Of a stretch of DNA of 7,006 nucleotides, positions 1 to 4,967 are shown in pieces. Under the pieces are notes generated by a model. The model did no database searches and was not told the DNA's origin. It was given only the letters and a program-made list of their open reading frames with translations. A program made the translations under genes and the position numbers. This DNA comes from JANWYU01 sp964655485 (GTDB lineage: Bacteria; Bdellovibrionota; Bdellovibrionia; Bdellovibrionales; Bdellovibrionaceae): contig CAZZMS010000044.1 of NCBI GenBank assembly GCA_964655485.1, positions 1 through 7,006 of the forward strand. The letters are read 5' to 3'. Numbering within the stretch: the stretch's first letter is position 1; every line of letters starts with the position of its first letter.

Positions 1-1
1 C

Positions 2-1021
2 ACCTATAATGCGCGGATTTGGCCAGATGTCACACAGGACCTGGCGGCTCTCTATGCAGAGAAGAGTTGGGACTTGGGTGAAGAGTGGGGACAGGTGAAG
101 TTTGGACTGCGCGGGGAGCAAATACAATCGCGAGCCCAGGATATTGCCGGTGTAGGAGCCGCTACGAGTGCAACCTCTTTGTATCAATCCACTTACGCCC
201 AAGGAGCGCGGGACCAAAGACAGCATCAATATGCCAACGTTGTCCTTGGTTACCAAAAGCCTTTTGCAGAGACTTGGCTTGGGGGAATTTATTTTTCGCG
301 TTCCCAGCGCGTGGGTAACGCCACAGAATTATTTATTGCGGTACCTAGTGCTGCGGCCAATATGCGTTGGGTGGGGAATCCCCATCTTAAGCCGGAAGAG
401 CATCGGCAACTGGAGGCCTTTTTTCACCACAAGGTCGAAGAGGCTCAACAAGAGCTTAAGCTTTCATTTTATGTAGACGAGGTAAAGGACTATATTTTCA
501 GAGATCGCGCTAAAGGACAGCAGGGTCTTTTGGTGAATGATCAAAGGGCCGTCTATAGAAATATTCCAGCCCGCCTTTGGGGACAGGATATGTGGCTGCG
601 CAAACAGTGGTTCTCCCATGATTTTCAAAGCTACTTGGGTTACACCCGTGGCGAAAATCTTGAAAGTAACATCTCTTTGCCGCAGATGATCCCTCTCGGG
701 GGTTGGTTGCGTTGGGCTTACCATTGGACAGATGCGTGGCAAACGGCTCTTCGCTTGCGTTGGGCTGCCAAGCAGGAGTTTGTGGATACGGATCCTTTCG
801 TAGGAAGTGGGCGAGATCAGCAAAAAACTCCGGCGTGGGAAGTGTTGGATCTAGAGCTTTTTTGGCAGCAAGACGAGATTCGTTTACAGGCTGGGATAGG
901 CAACATCTTTGATCGAGACTATACCCAGCATTTGAATCAGGCGGATGTGGTAACTCCGCTAGAACTGCAAGTGGCTGAACCCGGACGATCGTATTTTGTA
1001 AGTCTCGGCTGGCAGTTTTAA
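2..1021 (+). CDS. TonB-dependent outer-membrane receptor, C-terminal part (copper-receptor-like), 5' truncated
   Basis: This is the C-terminal 339 residues of an outer-membrane beta-barrel that would import a ligand using TonB energy. The frame is open from base 2 to TAA at 1019-1021, so the start, signal peptide, TonB box and plug lie left of the window; the TTG at 74 is internal. Seen in the sequence: alternating amphipathic aromatic strands, the late-barrel motif GNPHLKPE (about residues 125-132), GNIFDRDY followed by QHLN (about 300-311), and a C-terminal WQF ending in Phe, as needed for BAM-dependent barrel assembly. Family inference: the series VGNP.LKPE.H, YVDEVKDYI, YRNIPA, SLPQMIPL, TPAWEVLDL and EPGRSYF matches my recollection of the OprC/NosA TonB-dependent copper receptors better than siderophore or cobalamin receptors. 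The receptor class is secure; copper specificity is tentative because the ligand-binding N-terminal half is absent. It converges on dsbD. Confidence 0.9.
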   Translation, partial: TYNARIWPDVTQDLAALYAEKSWDLGEEWGQVKFGLRGEQIQSRAQDIAGVGAATSATSLYQSTYAQGARDQRQHQYANVVLGYQKPFAETWLGGIYFSRSQRVGNATELFIAVPSAAANMRWVGNPHLKPEEHRQLEAFFHHKVEEAQQELKLSFYVDEVKDYIFRDRAKGQQGLLVNDQRAVYRNIPARLWGQDMWLRKQWFSHDFQSYLGYTRGENLESNISLPQMIPLGGWLRWAYHWTDAWQTALRLRWAAKQEFVDTDPFVGSGRDQQKTPAWEVLDLELFWQQDEIRLQAGIGNIFDRDYTQHLNQADVVTPLELQVAEPGRSYFVSLGWQF

Positions 1022-1085
1022 AGAGTTTGGAGGAGACTAGGGGGATGATGTTGTTGAACTTAATTGGGTGGCCATGATTAATTTT

Positions 1086-1113
1086 TTGACACCTTGAAAG
1101 GCATGCCAATACT
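1086..1113 (+). promoter_or_regulatory. Candidate sigma70-type promoter inside the intergenic region
   Basis: A perfect -35 hexamer TTGACA (1086-1091) is followed after 16 bp by AATACT (1108-1113), which matches four of six positions of TATAAT. Transcription would start near 1120 and run rightward through the inverted repeats and possibly into the 58-codon frame at 1246, toward the 3' end of dsbD. No established gene lies directly downstream, so the product could be a small RNA, a small protein or an antisense transcript. A chance match is possible because the region is AT-rich. Confidence 0.35.
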
Positions 1114-1140
1114 GCACTTTATTTTATTAGGTAACACAGT

Positions 1141-1166
1141 AATCCCCGGGATTTTTAATAAAAATC
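1141..1166. repeat. Two overlapping inverted repeats
   Basis: AATCCC and GGGATT (1141-1146 and 1148-1153) form one inverted repeat around a single C. GATTTTT and AAAAATC (1150-1156 and 1160-1166) form a second, with a 3-base spacer AAT. They share bases 1150-1153, so only one can form at a time. The first, read rightward, runs straight into T residues (1152-1156) and could serve as a weak intrinsic terminator for the receptor gene about 120 bp upstream. The stems are short and the second is nearly all A/T, so no strong function can be claimed. Confidence 0.4.
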
Positions 1167-1170
1167 GTTC

Positions 1171-1210
1171 AAAAACCTGGAGAGACGATGCGTCTTGAGT
1201 ACTGGTCTCC
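1171..1210 (-). terminator. Possible rho-independent terminator for the dsbD transcript
   Basis: Read on the minus strand, an inner 5-bp stem AGACG/CGTCT with loop CAT (plus-strand 1183-1195) is flanked by GGAG and CTCC (1207-1210 and 1179-1182), which can close an outer stem with an asymmetric bulge. This is followed by AGG and five T residues (complement of 1171-1175). It lies about 200 bp past the dsbD stop codon, far for a dedicated terminator. It is nevertheless the best hairpin-plus-T-run I see between the two convergent genes on this strand. Confidence 0.3.
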
Positions 1211-1404
1211 CTGTGCTTTTTCTTTCGCTCGGAGGCCTCTGCACCATGGATGGTCAAGGGCGTAAGCACTTTGCAGCTGAGCCAAGGAGGGCGTGCCCCG
1301 GGTCGAAACGAAAAAGCCCAGGGGAGAGAAAAAATGTAAAAATGGATTATTCAGGGGTGCGTAACCAGCTGTCGACTTTCTCCGAGTTAGGGCATTCATT
1401 TTTT

Positions 1405-3399
1405 CTACCGCCCGGATTTTAATTTTTGCACAAGATCCAAAAACTCGGCAAGAGTGGCCTCACCGACCACTTCGAGGTCTTCCCTCTGTTTGCCATTTTT
1501 GTCGAAGACGACCACGGTAGGTAGGCCCACGATATTAAAGCGTTGCTTGAGATTTTTGAGCTCTGGTGTCTCTACGGTAGCATCAAACCGAAGTAGCTTG
1601 ATACCACGGGCGGCTTCGATAAACTGAGCTTTCGAAAAGACCTCTTTTTCCATGACCGCACAGGAGGTGCACCAATCAGCGTAAAAATCGATGAGTACGG
1701 GGATACGATTGGTAAGAGCCTGTTGCAATTCTTGCTCATTGTAGGGTAACCAAGCCTCATGTGTTGAGGAAGCTGAGCCCCCAGACGATACGCGTGTTAA
1801 CCCTTCAATCATGCGTGAACCATCTGCCACCGCCCACACGATAAGAAAGCTACCAATAAATAATCCGGCAAAGCCCAGCCCGCGGCGAATCGCCCTGACT
1901 ATGATCTGACCGGAGGTGTGGCTAAGCACAGGATCTTTCTGCGTAGCACTCCAAGTGCTCTCATCCCCTACGCCTTCTGCAAAAGCCAAAATGGAGCCAC
2001 CCAATAATATACCTAATCCGAGAGTGCCCAACCACAGCCGTTCATCCACGGCCATCTTCCAGTAGTAGAGAAAAGCCCCGAGCATGAATAAGCCCAACAC
2101 GATGTTACTGGCTTTCATCCACGCACCTGAACGCGGCAGACGCTTTAAAAAGTTACCGGATAAGCCCACCACCACTAAGAGTTGCCCCATACCCAGAGCA
2201 AAAGCAAACAAAGACCAAAACCCCAGCCAAAGATTTTTTGTTTGGGCCACATAAGTTAGTAAACCCACTAGCACCGGACCCACACAGGGACCAGCAATAA
2301 GTCCTGAGATGTTACCCATAAGAAAGCTTGTTAGATAACTGGAACCACCCGGGGTGAGGCTCTGGATTTTCGTTTGCCAAGTGGCGGGCAAGGTGACTTC
2401 GAAAAGTCCGAAGCTGGATAAAGCCATAGCTAAAAACACCAAAGAAACCCCGCGCAATACCCAAGGTGAGTTACCTACGGAACCGAATAGGCTACCACTG
2501 CCTGCGGCTATCACTCCAAGCACAGCATAGGTGATAGCCATGCCCAACACGTAGGTGTAGGCGCGGGCGAAAGTGTGTAAACGGTTACCCGTGCCGCGAC
2601 CAAGGATATTGAGAGTGATGGGAATCAAAGGATACACGCAGGGGGTGAAGCTTGTGATAATCCCTAAGACAAACATCACAAACACCACGAGGATCAACGA
2701 CGAGTTGGCTAGTAACTGTTGGCTTTTTTGACGATCCAACCAGTCCCAGCTCAGTAGGTCCCCTGCAGCGTTTGGCTTTTGGGGATTAAGATGGGCGCTT
2801 GGTGGTGTCATGGAGGGCAGTCCCTCCCACTTCACTGGGGATTTGAGGCTGATCGTTTGTGGGAATAAGCAGTAACTGTCTGTACAGGATTGGTAGGTCA
2901 AAAGGACCTCAAGTTCGGAAGGGACCCGGGCTTTTAAGGTTTCCATGCTAGGGGCTTCGAAAACAGCGTCAATTTCACTTTGGCCGCGCAAACCCTTTTT
3001 AGTTTTCTTGGTAGGTTTATCGAAAAACTCAATGATGGGTGTGGAGCGCACCTGCCCCAGGGAAAAGCCCATAGCTTTTAAGGATTCGGCCCATTCCAGA
3101 CGAAGAGAGTCGGCATAGAGGGTGTAACCTGGCTTAATTTCGAGTTTGACTCTGAGCTTGGCAATCTGTTGGGCTTGCAGTTTGTGAGGTTCGATGAACA
3201 GTTGAGTATGTAAGAGAGGATTTTCTTCGGCGTCTTCCTCGCTCCATGCGGGGGATTGCAAAAGAGGTAACAAGAAACTTAATAAAAGAAGGTAGCTTCG
3301 AATTGTTGCGGCTTTAGGGGGATTTCTCCATGAAGGACTTCTTTCATTCATCTTATTCCAAATCCTAAGGGAACATAAAAAAAACTTGAGTTTGCCCAT
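1405..3399 (-). CDS. dsbD: Thiol:disulfide interchange protein DsbD (protein-disulfide reductase)
   Basis: An inner-membrane protein that passes electrons from cytoplasmic thioredoxin to periplasmic thiol partners such as DsbC-type isomerases and cytochrome c maturation proteins. Numbering from the ATG at 3399 (664 aa): hydrophobic signal core about 37-47 with likely cleavage AWS|E after 53; periplasmic alpha domain with YQSCTDSYC (C172, C177); eight predicted membrane segments about 232-525, carrying TPCVYP (C254) and AGPCVGP (C372); and a C-terminal thioredoxin-like domain with YADWCTSC (C577, C580) and GLPT containing the cis-proline P627. All six redox cysteines of the family are present, so it should be active. 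Start choice: GAGGGAGG precedes the ATG at 3399. An ATG at 3351 (residue 17) gives a tidier signal peptide but a weaker ribosome site. A GTG at 3492, six bases past the upstream stop, adds an implausible leader. Either of the shorter forms is somewhat longer than E. coli DsbD. Probably co-transcribed with the PLP gene upstream. Confidence 0.95.
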   Translation of the reverse strand: MGKLKFFLCSLRIWNKMNERSPSWRNPPKAATIRSYLLLLSFLLPLLQSPAWSEEDAEENPLLHTQLFIEPHKLQAQQIAKLRVKLEIKPGYTLYADSLRLEWAESLKAMGFSLGQVRSTPIIEFFDKPTKKTKKGLRGQSEIDAVFEAPSMETLKARVPSELEVLLTYQSCTDSYCLFPQTISLKSPVKWEGLPSMTPPSAHLNPQKPNAAGDLLSWDWLDRQKSQQLLANSSLILVVFVMFVLGIITSFTPCVYPLIPITLNILGRGTGNRLHTFARAYTYVLGMAITYAVLGVIAAGSGSLFGSVGNSPWVLRGVSLVFLAMALSSFGLFEVTLPATWQTKIQSLTPGGSSYLTSFLMGNISGLIAGPCVGPVLVGLLTYVAQTKNLWLGFWSLFAFALGMGQLLVVVGLSGNFLKRLPRSGAWMKASNIVLGLFMLGAFLYYWKMAVDERLWLGTLGLGILLGGSILAFAEGVGDESTWSATQKDPVLSHTSGQIIVRAIRRGLGFAGLFIGSFLIVWAVADGSRMIEGLTRVSSGGSASSTHEAWLPYNEQELQQALTNRIPVLIDFYADWCTSCAVMEKEVFSKAQFIEAARGIKLLRFDATVETPELKNLKQRFNIVGLPTVVVFDKNGKQREDLEVVGEATLAEFLDLVQKLKSGR

Positions 3400-3498
3400 G
3401 GCCCTCCCTCGTTTTTTAGTAACCTTCCGTGAACCAAACGATGCCGCTGATTCATGAGGCATACGGATACAGGTGTCACCAGAAGGACTCACCTCATC

Positions 3499-4875
3499 CT
3501 ACACATAATCCAAGGCTTGTAAGATGTCTTGTATCAGGTCTTCACTACTTTCTAGACCCACACTCACACGGATCATCCCTTCGGTAATGCCGGCGCGATC
3601 GAGATGTTCAATACTCATATCGGAGTGGGTCATGCTCCGGGGGTGTTCGATCAATGACTCGGTACCGCCCAAGGAAACCGCTAAGTGGAAAATCTTCAAA
3701 TGATCTAAAAACCGATAAGCAGCTTCCCGGGTGTTGTCCTTAAGTTCAAATGAGAACATGGAGCCTGCCCCGCGACACTGCTGTGTGTAGATACGATATT
3801 GTTCTCTATAATAAGGGCTTTTACCGGAAAGATTTTTTAATAATGCCGGGTAATAAATGTGTTTTATTTTTGGATGTTGCCACAACGCTTTGGTAACTTT
3901 TCCAGCTTTTTCGGCTTGGCGTTCCATGCGTACCCACAGGGTTTCAATGGAGCGTGTCAGTAACCATGCCGTATCCGGGGCGGGGGTAGCGCCTAAAATT
4001 GTGCGAAAGTCACGCACAGCATGATAGTGCTCTTTGTTACGAAATAGGGTAACACCAGCGATAAGATCGCTGTGGCCGCCTAAAAACTTGGTGGCCGAGT
4101 AGAACACGAGGTCCACATCAAAATCAAAGGGGCTTTGAAACACTGGCCCCAAAAAGGTGTTGTCCACCGCAATAAGACAGTGCGGGTTGTATTTCTTCAC
4201 TAATTTGATAGTGCCGGGAATATCCACCAAGTTCATAGTCGGGTTCGCCGGGGTTTCGATATAAAAAAGATCCAGGCGCCCGAGGGATTTTACGTGTTTC
4301 TCAAGTAATTTAGTGTTTTTCGTGTCAACGGCATGAGTTTCGATGAGAAAACGCTTGGGGCAAAACTCTTCAAAGAAAAAGTAACTTCCTCCATAAACAG
4401 GATCTGTGTAGGCGATTTTCGACCCACGAGGGAGCAGAGACAAAAGGGTCGTGGTGATGGCACTCATGCCCGAGGGGAACAAGAGGGCGTGATGGGCCCC
4501 TTTTTCGGCGGCCACTAATTTGTCTTCACAAATCTCCACGTTGGGGTTGTTGAGACGAGAGTATATCAGTCCCGGTTCTTGTCCATCGTTACCTTTCAAA
4601 TGGTAAGCCCGTTTGAAGAACTTTTCTCCCTCTCTAGCGTTAGGAAACTCAAACGTGGAGGTGCGGAATAAGGGAGGCTTCACCGAGTATTCCGAAAGAC
4701 CACTACGGTAACCGGCAAGAATCACGCTGGTGGCCGGGTGATACTGCCTTAGGGGATTTTTGTACTCGGCAATGGACTTAGTTTCCGGCAATTGGCGAGC
4801 CTTCGGCGAGCGACGTTTAGGGTTGGATTTTGAAGGATTCGCTGTTTTAGCTGAGGATTGCGTCTTGGATTTCAT
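3499..4875 (-). CDS. PLP-dependent trans-sulfuration enzyme, cystathionine gamma-synthase/gamma-lyase family
   Basis: A cytoplasmic fold-type I PLP enzyme of the Cys/Met metabolism family, 458 aa. Seen: YSRLNNPN (Y105 and R107, cofactor-phosphate residues contributed by the neighbouring subunit), FPSGMSAI (134-140), YGGSY (Y161 would stack on the PLP ring), ETPANPT (207-213), VDNT (D238, pairs with the PLP nitrogen), SATKFLGGHSD with Schiff-base lysine K263, SLGGTESLIEHP (401-412), and IRVSVGLE with R436 for the substrate carboxylate. All catalytic positions appear intact. SLGG rather than SWGG argues against cystathionine beta-lyase; synthase, gamma-lyase, methionine gamma-lyase or sulfhydrylase activity cannot be told apart by eye. 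The start at 4875 is chosen because AGGAG lies 5 bases upstream; the reading frame continues upstream to 5061, but that would overlap alaS. The first ~35 residues are rich in Lys, Ser, Pro and Arg and are not part of the usual fold. The stop lies about 100 bp before the dsbD start. Confidence 0.93.
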   Translation of the reverse strand: MKSKTQSSAKTANPSKSNPKRRSPKARQLPETKSIAEYKNPLRQYHPATSVILAGYRSGLSEYSVKPPLFRTSTFEFPNAREGEKFFKRAYHLKGNDGQEPGLIYSRLNNPNVEICEDKLVAAEKGAHHALLFPSGMSAITTTLLSLLPRGSKIAYTDPVYGGSYFFFEEFCPKRFLIETHAVDTKNTKLLEKHVKSLGRLDLFYIETPANPTMNLVDIPGTIKLVKKYNPHCLIAVDNTFLGPVFQSPFDFDVDLVFYSATKFLGGHSDLIAGVTLFRNKEHYHAVRDFRTILGATPAPDTAWLLTRSIETLWVRMERQAEKAGKVTKALWQHPKIKHIYYPALLKNLSGKSPYYREQYRIYTQQCRGAGSMFSFELKDNTREAAYRFLDHLKIFHLAVSLGGTESLIEHPRSMTHSDMSIEHLDRAGITEGMIRVSVGLESSEDLIQDILQALDYV

Positions 4876-4967
4876 GATAACTCCTGACAGGTTTTTAATT
4901 ATTATCGAGAAAAAACCGGCCTTGGGGAAGGCTTGATCATTATGTCGCTTTATGACAGCATCGAGCC
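4876..4967. promoter_or_regulatory. Divergent promoter region between the PLP gene and alaS
   Basis: These 92 bp separate two divergent starts and must carry at least part of the control of one or both genes. The AT-rich block at 4892-4905 holds TATTAT (4900-4905, plus strand, 5/6 match to a -10) and, on the opposite strand, GATAAT (complement of 4901-4906, also 5/6). These overlap and could form a back-to-back promoter. I find no good -35 for either at the proper spacing, so the assignment is weak. The minus-strand ribosome site AGGAG (complement of 4881-4885) lies here; alaS has only a weak GAG at 4963-4965. Confidence 0.4.
4910..4932 (-). terminator. Small hairpin plus T-run in the leader of the PLP gene (attenuator-like)
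   Basis: On the minus strand GCCTT-CCCC-AAGGC forms a perfect 5-bp stem with a 4-base loop (plus-strand 4919-4932), followed by CGG and six T residues (complement of 4910-4915). This has the shape of a short intrinsic terminator about 35 bp before the PLP start codon. It would act as an attenuator only if transcription begins upstream, near or inside the 5' end of alaS. If the GATAAT at 4901-4906 is the real -10, the hairpin instead covers its -35 zone. No SAM riboswitch or T-box sequence is seen. Confidence 0.3.

Larger units (their letters stand above)
1022..1404. other. Convergent intergenic region without a recognised gene
   Basis: This 383-bp gap separates the stop of the receptor gene (+) from the stop of dsbD (-). 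No ORF here looks like a known protein. It contains a promoter-like sequence at 1086-1113, overlapping inverted repeats at 1141-1166 and a hairpin at 1179-1210 followed on the minus strand by a T-run. Small plus-strand reading frames lie at 1045-1077 (10 aa, behind GGAGGAG at 1029-1035), 1074-1097 (7 aa), 1103-1198 (31 aa) and 1246-1422 (58 aa, behind GGAGG at 1231-1235, overlapping the dsbD 3' end by 18 bp). None has enough support to be called a gene. No tRNA, tmRNA, SRP RNA, 6S RNA or RNase P signature was recognised. Confidence 0.7.

Noticed and set aside
510..1109. 199-aa minus-strand frame opposite the receptor gene
   Set aside because: It lies opposite strongly supported beta-barrel coding sequence, has no recognisable motif and is a shadow of the plus-strand gene.
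1169..1399. Minus-strand 76-aa frame in the intergenic region as a gene
   Set aside because: No recognised domain, no clear ribosome site, and it lies downstream of dsbD without family support; the composition looks like translated non-coding DNA.
3400..3498. Separate promoter or riboswitch between the PLP gene and dsbD
   Set aside because: No -35/-10 pair at acceptable spacing and no riboswitch core was visible; only a short GGTG-A-CACC palindrome occurs.
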